DNA of 9,491 nucleotides from Alphaproteobacteria bacterium (GTDB lineage Bacteria > Pseudomonadota > Alphaproteobacteria > Micavibrionales > UBA1664). Both the position numbers and the translations under genes were made by a program. The notes under the pieces are model-generated. The model ran no database searches. It was given only the letters and a program-made list of their open reading frames with translations, and was not told the origin of the DNA. Shown piece by piece: positions 1 to 7,279 of the stretch. The stretch is from assembly GCA_018969935.1 (NCBI GenBank), contig JAGWXJ010000068.1:1-9491 (forward strand). Direction: 5' to 3'. Each line of letters starts with the position of its first letter. Position 1 is the stretch's first letter.

Positions 1-1294
1 CGGCACCCACCATCACCACCACAGGTTCGGCTGCAAAAATGCGGGCTGCTACGCGGCGGATATCGGCAGGGGTAACGGCCTCTATTTTGGCGCGGTAATC
101 ATCAAGGGCTGTTGCGGGCCTGTTGTTGAGTTGCAGGTTTACCAGCGTACCCGCAATACGAAGCGTGGAGGAAAATGTAAGCGGGAGGGAGCCTACAAGG
201 TATTCCTTTGCGGCTTTCAGTTCATCGGCAGACACATCCTGCTTGCCCATGTTTGCGGCGATTTCCTTTACCAGCTTTAGCGTTTCGGCCACGTTTTGGG
301 GCTGCATCGACCCGCTTACCGTGTAGCGGTCAGCGTAGTCATTGTGCATGGCGCCCGAGGATATGCCGTATGTAAGCCCGCGCTTTTCACGGACTTCCGC
401 CATCAGGCGGGAGGTGAAACCGCCGCCGCCAAAAATATAATCCATCACGACGGATGCATAGTAATCAGGGTCATGCACGCTCAGGCCGTCCCACGCCATT
501 GTGAGGATAGTTTGGGGCATGTCCTTTGCGTAAAAAACAGGTTTGCCTGCAACGGGCATCGGGGCTTTTTCGATTTTCTGGGGTGCGGCTTTTTCAGGGA
601 CACCGGCAAATACATCGTCCACCAGTTTTACGGCTTCATCGCGCGTAATATCGCCCGTGATACCGACGACCAAACGGTCACGGCCCGCTAAGCGTTTCCA
701 TTCGGCGCGCAAGTCCCCTGCCGTAAGCTTTTGCATGGATTCCAAAGTGCCACCGGAATTGAGGCCGTAAGGATGGCCTGCATAGATACGGCTATAAAGG
801 ATACGCGAGGCAATCCAATCAGCATCGCCAAGGTTTGAGCGGATGCGGGACAGGTTGGCCTTGCGCATGCGCTCCACCGGTTCGGCATCGAAGCGGGGCT
901 TGGCCAAAGCAAGTTTTAAAAGCTCGAACGCTTTATCCTTGTGGCGAACCAGCGTGCGCACGTCGCCCGAGAATTCATCACGGGAAGTATCGAAAGCCAG
1001 ACTAATGGCCCTATCGCGCAACGTGCCCTGAAATTCCTGTGAAGGGATATTGCCCGCGCCTTCATCCAGCGTGTTGGACAACAATTGGGCCAAGCCCTGT
1101 TTTTCAGGTGGGTTGCCTTCCACGCCCGCACGGAATGCAAACGAGAGCGAGATAACGGGCAACGTATGATCTTCGACCAGCCATACTGTTGTGCCGTTTG
1201 GCGTTTTCAATTCCTGAATATCAAGAATTTTCGCTTGCGCGACCATCGGCGCAAAAACCAGCGTGAAGGCTAGAACCAGCGCGTAGATCCTCAT
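1..1294 (-). CDS. M16B peptidase-like subunit, zinc-site-less partner (3' end outside window)
   Basis: The frame stays open from the ATG at 1294 to the left edge (431 codons), so the gene is nearly complete but its stop is not visible. An N-terminal signal peptide (MRIYALVLAF..., likely cut after AQA at residue 21) points to export to the periplasm. The fold is that of an M16 (insulinase-like) peptidase: an N-terminal half starting at LKTPNGTTVWLVEDH, then a second half around residues 250-425. The HxxEH zinc motif is absent: the aligned stretch is GLAQLLSNTLDEG, with Q70, S73 and N74 where H, E and H belong. The second half keeps the conserved Arg/Tyr pair (R296 in TSRLMAEVREKRGLTYG and Y309). 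In characterised bacterial M16B heterodimers this subunit helps bind substrate while the partner supplies zinc. The start overlaps the stop of the upstream M16 gene by four bases (ATGA), with AAGG at 1305-1308 as a possible ribosome binding site. Family call is firm; substrate is unknown. Confidence 0.93.
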   Translation of the reverse strand, partial: MRIYALVLAFTLVFAPMVAQAKILDIQELKTPNGTTVWLVEDHTLPVISLSFAFRAGVEGNPPEKQGLAQLLSNTLDEGAGNIPSQEFQGTLRDRAISLAFDTSRDEFSGDVRTLVRHKDKAFELLKLALAKPRFDAEPVERMRKANLSRIRSNLGDADWIASRILYSRIYAGHPYGLNSGGTLESMQKLTAGDLRAEWKRLAGRDRLVVGITGDITRDEAVKLVDDVFAGVPEKAAPQKIEKAPMPVAGKPVFYAKDMPQTILTMAWDGLSVHDPDYYASVVMDYIFGGGGFTSRLMAEVREKRGLTYGISSGAMHNDYADRYTVSGSMQPQNVAETLKLVKEIAANMGKQDVSADELKAAKEYLVGSLPLTFSSTLRIAGTLVNLQLNNRPATALDDYRAKIEAVTPADIRRVAARIFAAEPVVVMVGA

Positions 1295-2619
1295 GGCTGC
1301 ACCGCCTTTGGCAGGAGCCTGCCGGTAACACCTGTTTGCCCGATGATGTACATTTTGAGCGCATCCTGCGCATCGGCGGGTGTAAGGGTTTCGAGGCGGG
1401 AGGGCCATGTTTCAACCTCATCAAGGCTGACGCCCGTGGCTAATGCGTAACCGATTGTCATGGCAGGGCCCGAGAGCGAGTCACGCTCATAGACTGCTGA
1501 ATCCTGAATACGCGCGATGGATTTTTTTACTTCGTCTTCGGTAAAGCCTTTGGCTGCGACATCATCCAGAACCTTGCCTACGGCTGCTTCAATTTTATCG
1601 AGGCTGACACCGGCAACAGGCGTTGCGTAGATGCTGAACGTAGCGTCATCCCATGCGTAGCCGCTGTAGGACACATCGGCAGAGGACGCGATTTTCTGTT
1701 TTACCACCAGTTCCTGATACAGGCGGCCCGTATTGCCGCCCAACAGATCTTCCAAAAGGCTTAGAGCCATGGAGGCACTGCCGTCCTGCCTTTCGGAGGG
1801 GACGCGCAGTTCACGCATCCATTCAGGTTCGCGGACATCCTCGCGGCTAAGGGTTACCGTTACATCACCGGGGAGGCGCGGGCTTACGGGGCGTGCGCGC
1901 ACGGGTACGGCCTCACGCTTCAATTGGCCGTACGTTGCTTCTGCCATCGGAAGCACCTCGGCCAATGTTGTGTCGCCAGACACAACAAGAACCGCGTTGT
2001 TTGGCGCATACCATTTTTTGTAGAAGGCCAGCGAATCCACCCAAGTGAGTTTTTGCATCTCGGGCATCCAGCCGATGATGGGGCGGCCATAAGGGTGGTT
2101 GGGGAAGAGAACCTGATTCATACGCTCGCCCAAAATACGGCCGGGGTCGCTTTCGATTGTCTGGCGGCGTTCCTCCATCACAACCTGTTTTTCGGAGTAC
2201 ACTTCGTTGATAGCGGGTGTCATGTCGTTCATGCGCTCGGATTCCATGCGCATCACATCGGCCAGTTTTTCCTTTGGCACTGTCTGGAAGAATGCCGTGT
2301 AATCCCATGCCGTGAAGGCGTTATCGTTGCCGCCCATTTGCTGGATGATCTCGCTGAATTTGCCTGACGGGATATTTGGCGTGCCTTTGAACATCAGGTG
2401 TTCGAGGAAGTGGGCGGTGCCCGAGATACCTTGCGGTTCCTCGCCGGCGCCTGCCTTGTACCACACCATGTGCGTAACGGCAGGCGTACGGTGCACGGGC
2501 ACCACCACCACCTGCATGCCGTTCGAAAGCGTTGCGGTTTCGGCGTTATACACTTTCTCCGCCGCCATGGCGCCGGTTGAAAGCACCATGCAGGCCAGAA
2601 GGACGAGAGCGCGGATCAT
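1291..2619 (-). CDS. M16 zinc metallopeptidase, catalytic subunit
   Basis: A 442-residue insulinase-family (M16B) peptidase, of usual length for the family. Counting from the ATG at 2619, the inverted zinc motif HFLEH lies at residues 70-74 (H70 and H74 zinc ligands, E73 catalytic base). The downstream glutamates of SEKQVVMEERR (E143 and E150) include the third zinc ligand. A signal peptide ends at about AMA (residue 19), so the enzyme should be periplasmic or envelope-bound. An LLAC early in that peptide is too near the N-terminus to be a credible lipobox. The C-terminal half keeps the conserved Arg (R299, in GRLYQELV) but has Ser312 where the partner has Tyr. This protein therefore carries the zinc site and the neighbour carries the Arg/Tyr pair. 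The ATG shares its A with the lipoprotein stop (TGATG). A GTG three bases upstream (2622) is an equally coupled alternative start. The native substrate cannot be inferred. Confidence 0.95.
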   Translation of the reverse strand: MIRALVLLACMVLSTGAMAAEKVYNAETATLSNGMQVVVVPVHRTPAVTHMVWYKAGAGEEPQGISGTAHFLEHLMFKGTPNIPSGKFSEIIQQMGGNDNAFTAWDYTAFFQTVPKEKLADVMRMESERMNDMTPAINEVYSEKQVVMEERRQTIESDPGRILGERMNQVLFPNHPYGRPIIGWMPEMQKLTWVDSLAFYKKWYAPNNAVLVVSGDTTLAEVLPMAEATYGQLKREAVPVRARPVSPRLPGDVTVTLSREDVREPEWMRELRVPSERQDGSASMALSLLEDLLGGNTGRLYQELVVKQKIASSADVSYSGYAWDDATFSIYATPVAGVSLDKIEAAVGKVLDDVAAKGFTEDEVKKSIARIQDSAVYERDSLSGPAMTIGYALATGVSLDEVETWPSRLETLTPADAQDALKMYIIGQTGVTGRLLPKAVQP

Positions 2620-3173
2620 CACTCGGCTTTCAGGATGTCTTCGTTACGTTTTTCGACTGTTGTATCGGTCGTGGTTTTCTTTTTGATGCCTTGGGCCTCA
2701 AGGCGTTTTTGTTCCTCGACCGGATCGATCGGTTTGCCGATGGCGGTTTTATCCTTCCAGAAAAGGAGTTTTTCGGCGACAGGCTGTTCCTTTTCCTCGA
2801 GGTCACGGATTTCCGTGTCGATGGAGCTGCGGATATTCGGGTCTGCCTGCTCGGCGCCCAGCTTGTTGAGGAACGCGCTTTGGCCCGTCGTTTTTTCGGC
2901 CGCAGGTTTTGCCGTGACGCCGAATACGGTTTGCTTGGCCTGCTCGCGGACCGACAGCTCGTTCGGGCGGTCTTCACCCGGGCGGGGCGGGCGCAGTGTG
3001 TAATCAGGCGGCACGGCCAGAGGCGCGCGCGTCACAACCGTGAATTCATCCGGCGGGGGCGCCTTGAGGCCCAGTTTTTCCTTTACGTCTTCACCGCCGC
3101 CGCAGCCCGCAAGAAGCAGGGATGAGGCCAGCGCAAAACCAAACAGTGTCGTTTTCATTTTCATGGCAGTCAT
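2619..3173 (-). CDS. DUF3035-type outer-envelope lipoprotein
   Basis: A 184-residue lipoprotein if started at the ATG at 3173, two bases past the end of the lspA stop codon. ATGs at 3164 and 3158 would also leave a usable signal peptide. An ATG at 3194 would overlap lspA and give an odd N-terminal extension. No strong Shine-Dalgarno is seen, so coupling to lspA is likely. The signal ends in the lipobox LLLAGC with the acylated Cys at residue 24. The next residues are Gly-Gly-Gly rather than Asp, which by the usual rule favours outer-membrane sorting. The mature part holds the signature PDEFTVV (about 41-47) and a proline-rich PLAVPPDYTLRPPRP, then a charged, probably helical region (about 95-145) with DPNIRSSID and a KLLFWK patch, and a Lys/Thr/Glu-rich tail. 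This pattern matches the small alphaproteobacterial lipoprotein family called DUF3035 by my recollection. The function is unknown, but its place between lspA and the M16 pair is typical. Confidence 0.88.
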   Translation of the reverse strand: MTAMKMKTTLFGFALASSLLLAGCGGGEDVKEKLGLKAPPPDEFTVVTRAPLAVPPDYTLRPPRPGEDRPNELSVREQAKQTVFGVTAKPAAEKTTGQSAFLNKLGAEQADPNIRSSIDTEIRDLEEKEQPVAEKLLFWKDKTAIGKPIDPVEEQKRLEAQGIKKKTTTDTTVEKRNEDILKAE

Positions 3174-3174
3174 A

Positions 3175-3705
3175 TTAGGCGGAGTTTTTGGCAAAAAACA
3201 GGCTTTGTACTATCAAAATAAAGACACCCACCGAAATTGCAGCATCGGCCACGTTAAAGGCCGGAAAATGCCAGTTTTTCCAGTAGATATCGATGAAGTC
3301 GGCGACCGCACCGAAGCGGATTCTGTCAAATATATTCCCGAGCGCACCCCCTACGATGAGGGCAATGCCCAAGACCTCGAGCGTGTCCTTGGCTTTCATC
3401 ATCCAGAAGGCGAAGAAACCAGTGATGGCAAGGCCTGCGATTGTCAGGAACCCCCAACCACCTGTTTGCAGGAAGCCGAAGCTTATGCCTTCATTCCAGA
3501 CCATGGTGAGGTTGAACATGGAGCAGATAGGGCGGCTGATGAACGACAGGCGGTCAGGCGCATCGTGCAACCAGTCCGCAAAGCGCATGGGGTCACCCAA
3601 GCCGAGATGCGGGCGGAATTTTTTTTCCAACACCGCCCATTTCGAGAGCTGGTCAACGATGGCCGTAAGCGCAACGATGGCAGGGCCAAGCACTTTCATG
3701 TTCAT
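3175..3705 (-). CDS. lspA: Lipoprotein signal peptidase (signal peptidase II)
   Basis: Inner-membrane aspartyl peptidase that cuts the signal peptide of prolipoproteins just before the lipid-modified Cys. The 176 residues fit the family and show the usual four hydrophobic segments (about 5-24, 62-80 with the WNEGISFGFLQ motif, 86-103, 155-172). The conserved blocks are DQLSKW near the N-terminus, GGALGNIFDR (119-128), ADFID and FPAFNVADA. The catalytic aspartates are D136 (ADFID) and D154 (NVAD), 18 residues apart as in known enzymes. The ATG at 3705 shares one base with the ileS stop (TGATG), and AAGG at 3713-3716 sits seven bases upstream, which supports this start over an internal ATG at 3699. 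A somewhat long loop (about 30-58) precedes the second membrane segment. The next gene encodes a lipoprotein and is therefore a likely substrate. ileS-lspA linkage is widespread in bacteria. Confidence 0.97.
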   Translation of the reverse strand: MNMKVLGPAIVALTAIVDQLSKWAVLEKKFRPHLGLGDPMRFADWLHDAPDRLSFISRPICSMFNLTMVWNEGISFGFLQTGGWGFLTIAGLAITGFFAFWMMKAKDTLEVLGIALIVGGALGNIFDRIRFGAVADFIDIYWKNWHFPAFNVADAAISVGVFILIVQSLFFAKNSA

Positions 3706-6596
3706 CAGGCGGCCTTTTGCTGTTGGGCCATGAAGTAACGCACGGCATCGGCATCGCGTTTTGATAGCGTCGGGAATTCCTTATCGGAACCAACCTCGGG
3801 CAGGATTTTCCAGCAACGCTCGCACTTGCCGCCTTCGGCCTTCTTAATAACAACGAAGACGCCAGGAGTATTTGCAAGACTAAATGCTGTTTGAGGACCC
3901 ACTCCGTAAGAACCAGTAAATTGAGATGTAATGGCAACTTCAGCAAAATCTATGTCTTTAAGCATCTCTGGGTCATACATAGAGCTTAGATATAACTCTA
4001 CATTCGCTTCAAGCGCAGACCCAATCATCTTTTCCTTACGTGCTACCTCGAGCGCTCCAAGGATAACATCGCGTACTTCAAGCACTCGCTTCCATTTTTG
4101 TGCCAGAGCATCATCCTGCCAGTTGGCGGGGAGGTCCGCGAAGGTACGCAGGTGGATGCTATCAGCATCATCCTTGAATACGCCGCGCGGGCGGTATTGC
4201 CATGCTTCATCAGCGGTAAAGCACAATACGGGCGCCAAGTAACCGCACAGCGCTTCAAAGATGGCGGCCATGACGGTGCGGTAGGCGCGGCGCTCGGGCA
4301 AATCGGGCCTGTCGCAGTACAGCCTGTCCTTGCGGATATCGAAGTAGAAGGCCGAGAGCGGGCCGTTGCAGAACATGTAAACCAAGTTTGCCATGCGGCC
4401 GAATTCGTATTCGGCTACGGCCTTTTTCACCTGATTATCCAGAACCTTCAACTCATGCAGCATGTAGCGTTCAAGTTCGGGCAACCGGGCTGTATCCGAC
4501 AAATCAACGGCTTCGGATTTATCAAACCCTTCAAGCGCGCCAAGCAGATAGCGCAGCGTGTTGCGGATGCGGCGGTATTGATCGGCCACCGTTTTGAGGA
4601 CGGTTTCACCGATACGGATGTCTTCCGAGTAATCGGATGTGATGGTCCAGAGGCGGAGGATATCCGCGCCATATTTTTCCATCACGGTTTGCGGCGCCAC
4701 GACGTTGCCGAGCGACTTCGACATCTTCATGCCCTTTTCATCGAGCACGAAGCCGTGCGTCAGCACCGCTTTGTATGGCGCTACGCCGCGGGTGCCGCAG
4801 CTTTCCAGCAAGCTTGAATGGAACCAGCCGCGGTGCTGGTCTGAACCTTCGAGGTACAAATCAGCAGGCCACGGAAGTTTGCGCGGCTCGAGCACGAAGT
4901 TGTGCGTTGAACCGGATTCAAACCAGACATCCACGATATCGCGTACCTGTTCGTAATCATCGGCTTTGTATTTGGTGCCGAGGAAATCCTGCGGGTTGCG
5001 CGCGAACCATGCGTCCGAACCTTCACTCTCAAAGATATCGGCCACACGTGCGTATACTTCGGCATCGTAAAGCGGTTTGCCGGTTGCCTTTTCAAGGAAG
5101 ATGGCGATGGGCACGCCCCATGCGCGCTGCCTTGAGATACACCAGTCGGGGCGCTGCTCGATCATCGCGCGAATACGGTTTTCACCTGCGGCCGGATACC
5201 ATTTGGTATCGCTGATGGCTTGCAGGGACTTTTTGCGCAGGTCGTTGATTTCCATGCCGATGAACCATTGCGGCGTGGTGCGGAAAATAAGCGGGGCCTT
5301 GGAGCGCCAGCTGTGCGGGTATTCATGGCGGATGGAGCCTTTGGCAAGCAGCAAGCCCGCTTCGTCAATTGCCTTCAGTGGCGCGAAGTTGCCGGGGCCG
5401 AATTCGTATTTGCCGTTTTTCTCCTCGAAGATCGCGAGGCCACCGAACAACGGTACGGAGGCACGGAATTTGCCGTCATCGGCTACGTTGTCAGTGCATT
5501 CGAGGCCAGAGGCGACACCGAGCGCAAAGTCATCCGCACCGTGGCCCGGGGCTACGTGCACGAAGCCTGTACCCGCATCATCGGTTACGAAATCAGCCGC
5601 GAGTGCGGGCACATCGAATTCATAGCCTTTGCCGCGCAGCGGGTGGTGGCAGATAATTCCTGCTAGTTCTTTACCTACAAAGCGATCATGACGCTCAAAT
5701 GCTTTGATTTTTGTATGACCTATAACGTCATCAACTAATTTTTCAGCAATAATAAGTTTGTCGCCTTTTTTAACGCGCGTTTCCTCTCCCGGATCAGAAA
5801 CCACTATAAGCCTGTAAACAATATCGTCTTTATAGGCGATGCCGCGGTTGGACGGCATGGTCCACGGGGTGGTTGTCCAGATGACGATGTGCGCGCCTTC
5901 CAGATTTTTGTTTGGTGTTTTGATGATTGGGAAGCGGACCCAGATGGTTGTCGATTTGTGTTCGTGGTATTCCACTTCCGCCTCGGCCAGTGCGGTTTTT
6001 TCAACGACAGACCACAGCACGGGTTTGACGCCTTTATAGAGGCCGCCGTTGAGCAGGAATTTATGGATCTCGCGGGCGATTTGCGCTTCGCCGCCCAGTG
6101 TCATCGTGAGGTACGGGTCCTTCCAGTTGCCTACGACGCCCAGGCGCTGGAATTCAGCTGCCTGTACGCCAACCCAGTGAGCTGCGAAATCACGACATTC
6201 CTTGCGGAATTCGATGATGGGAACTGAATCCTTGTCCTTTTTTTCCGCCCTGTATTTTTCTTCGATCTTCCATTCGATGGGAAGGCCGTGGCAATCCCAG
6301 CCCGGAACGTAGTCGGCATCGAAGCCGGACATCTGCATGGTGCGGTTGATGACGTCCTTGAGGATTTTGTTTACGGCGTGGCCGATGTGGATATTGCCGT
6401 TGGCATAGGGAGGGCCATCGTGCAGCGTCCATTGTTTGCGGCCTTTGGAAACCTTGCGGAGTTGCGCGTACAAATCGCCATCCTGCCAGCGCTTTAAAAT
6501 TTCCGGCTCGCGTGCGGGCAATTCACCGCGCATGGGGAAATCCGTTTTCGGCAGGAAAACGGTTGTTTTGTAAAAATCGGCATCGAACGTGGTCAT
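3705..6596 (-). CDS. ileS: Isoleucyl-tRNA synthetase
   Basis: Cytoplasmic class I synthetase that charges tRNA-Ile and edits misactivated valine. The chosen ATG at 6596 gives 963 residues, has GGAG seven bases upstream, and opens with MTTFDADFYKTTVFLP. A longer reading from 6626 has no such support. Motifs in order: HIGH at 70-73 (PYANGNIHIGH); the editing (CP1) domain with WTTTPWTMPSN at about 240-250 and GTGFVHVAPGHGADD at about 342-356; RQRAWGVP near 489-496; KMSKS at 624-628; an anticodon-binding region (about 700-850); and a C-terminal zinc-finger remnant. In that remnant KCERCW (C925, C928) is intact, but the second CxxC reads LSKRDADAV, with S945 and D948 in place of the cysteines. Two tracts inside the gene (about 3841-4080 and 5661-5820) are clearly more AT-rich than their surroundings, though the frame is uninterrupted. 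The gene lies 52 bases after the upstream hypothetical gene, with no terminator visible between them. Confidence 0.98.
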   Translation of the reverse strand: MTTFDADFYKTTVFLPKTDFPMRGELPAREPEILKRWQDGDLYAQLRKVSKGRKQWTLHDGPPYANGNIHIGHAVNKILKDVINRTMQMSGFDADYVPGWDCHGLPIEWKIEEKYRAEKKDKDSVPIIEFRKECRDFAAHWVGVQAAEFQRLGVVGNWKDPYLTMTLGGEAQIAREIHKFLLNGGLYKGVKPVLWSVVEKTALAEAEVEYHEHKSTTIWVRFPIIKTPNKNLEGAHIVIWTTTPWTMPSNRGIAYKDDIVYRLIVVSDPGEETRVKKGDKLIIAEKLVDDVIGHTKIKAFERHDRFVGKELAGIICHHPLRGKGYEFDVPALAADFVTDDAGTGFVHVAPGHGADDFALGVASGLECTDNVADDGKFRASVPLFGGLAIFEEKNGKYEFGPGNFAPLKAIDEAGLLLAKGSIRHEYPHSWRSKAPLIFRTTPQWFIGMEINDLRKKSLQAISDTKWYPAAGENRIRAMIEQRPDWCISRQRAWGVPIAIFLEKATGKPLYDAEVYARVADIFESEGSDAWFARNPQDFLGTKYKADDYEQVRDIVDVWFESGSTHNFVLEPRKLPWPADLYLEGSDQHRGWFHSSLLESCGTRGVAPYKAVLTHGFVLDEKGMKMSKSLGNVVAPQTVMEKYGADILRLWTITSDYSEDIRIGETVLKTVADQYRRIRNTLRYLLGALEGFDKSEAVDLSDTARLPELERYMLHELKVLDNQVKKAVAEYEFGRMANLVYMFCNGPLSAFYFDIRKDRLYCDRPDLPERRAYRTVMAAIFEALCGYLAPVLCFTADEAWQYRPRGVFKDDADSIHLRTFADLPANWQDDALAQKWKRVLEVRDVILGALEVARKEKMIGSALEANVELYLSSMYDPEMLKDIDFAEVAITSQFTGSYGVGPQTAFSLANTPGVFVVIKKAEGGKCERCWKILPEVGSDKEFPTLSKRDADAVRYFMAQQQKAA

Positions 6597-6603
6597 GGCT
6601 TTT

Positions 6604-6607
6604 CTCC
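6604..6607 (-). promoter_or_regulatory. Ribosome binding site deciding the ileS start
   Basis: On the minus strand GGAG lies seven bases before the ATG at 6596 (GGAGAAAAGCCATG). It selects this ATG over the in-frame ATG ten codons upstream, which has no comparable site. The 52-base gap around it (6597-6648) otherwise shows no hairpin with a T-run, so read-through from the upstream genes is plausible. Confidence 0.7.
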
Positions 6608-6648
6608 AGCCCACGGTTTTAAGCAAGTTTCAGGCAAAAATAAAGGGT

Positions 6649-7278
6649 TTAAGGGTGCCAGCGCGGGGTTTCGTCGAGGCCGTATTTGCGGCGGAAATCC
6701 GCCTCGTGGTCGACCTCCATGATTTCCGACACAACATCGAGGTGTCGGACGATAGGGGCCAGATGGTCCATGAAGTTGTGGGCAGCACCCGCCATGTCGC
6801 CCGCCGCCATCAGCGTCGTGGTGCCCGAAACGCAGGCAAACAGGGCTTTTACCTGTGGTTCGTATTGTTCTTCATCGCAGGGGATGTGGAAGGTGACGGG
6901 GCCATTCCTGTCACGCAGGCCCGTGTCTATTTCCACGACATCGAGGTGCCAAGGGGTATCCTTTTTGGCAGCGGCTTTGCGGAAATGAAGGGATACGATT
7001 GACTTTGACGTGCCGATTTCAAACGCGATTTGCTCGCTGTTATCAGTTGCAAAGCCCCATTGCAGGCGCTCGGTTTCCGGTTTTTTGGGGAAGTAGGCAA
7101 TTTTGCCTTCAGGTGCTACAGCGAGGCCGATTTTTTCTGCGACGTCGCCCATAGCCGGAAAAGTATAAAGCGACACAGGCGTATGAACCAGATTGTGCGG
7201 CAACCCAACGGAGGCTTTGATGAAATTGCCATCGAGATCGTAGGCAGGCGGTTGCTGCAGCGGCTTGCGTACTGACAT
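6649..7278 (-). CDS. Hypothetical protein, first of two tandem paralogues by coordinate
   Basis: A 209-residue protein that I do not recognise. It has no signal peptide or membrane segment, so it is probably cytoplasmic. It is a divergent paralogue of the gene just upstream (7280-7906). The shared core starts at LQWGF (residue 72) and runs through QIAFEIG, SLHF (96-99), WHLD (110-113), a CVSGTTT block (149-155) and a closing helix-like segment ending HLD (about 179-181). My ungapped hand alignment gives 12 identities in 30 positions across the first block and 12 in 33 across CV..D. It has its own N-terminal 35 residues and a charged C-terminus ending RWHP. The ATG comes one base after the upstream stop (TGAAATG), with AAGG at 7289-7292 ten bases before it, so the two are co-translated. 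A stoichiometric complex of the two products would be a fair guess but is not shown. No function is assigned. Confidence 0.8.
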   Translation of the reverse strand: MSVRKPLQQPPAYDLDGNFIKASVGLPHNLVHTPVSLYTFPAMGDVAEKIGLAVAPEGKIAYFPKKPETERLQWGFATDNSEQIAFEIGTSKSIVSLHFRKAAAKKDTPWHLDVVEIDTGLRDRNGPVTFHIPCDEEQYEPQVKALFACVSGTTTLMAAGDMAGAAHNFMDHLAPIVRHLDVVSEIMEVDHEADFRRKYGLDETPRWHP

Positions 7279-7279
7279 T

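Noticed and set aside
8..24. CACCATCACCACCAC-like run resembling a His-tag codon string on the plus strand
   Set aside because: It is the antisense of VVVMVG in the M16 gene on the minus strand, in frame with a long conserved protein. No vector sequence or start is nearby.
2532..3125. Plus-strand open frame of 197 codons over the lipoprotein gene
   Set aside because: Shadow of the DUF3035-type lipoprotein and the start of the M16 gene. The lipobox and PDEF signature show which strand is real.
3040..3738. Plus-strand open frame of 232 codons
   Set aside because: Antisense to lspA and the lipoprotein gene, both of which have clear family motifs. No ribosome binding site or recognisable domain.
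4098..4817. Plus-strand open frame of 239 codons
   Set aside because: It lies wholly antisense to ileS, shows no protein-family motif, and has the low-complexity composition typical of a mirrored coding frame.
6597..6648. Gap before ileS examined for a T-box or other tRNA-sensing leader, or a terminator
   Set aside because: Only 52 bases, with no stem of useful length and no T-run after a hairpin. Too short for a T-box leader.
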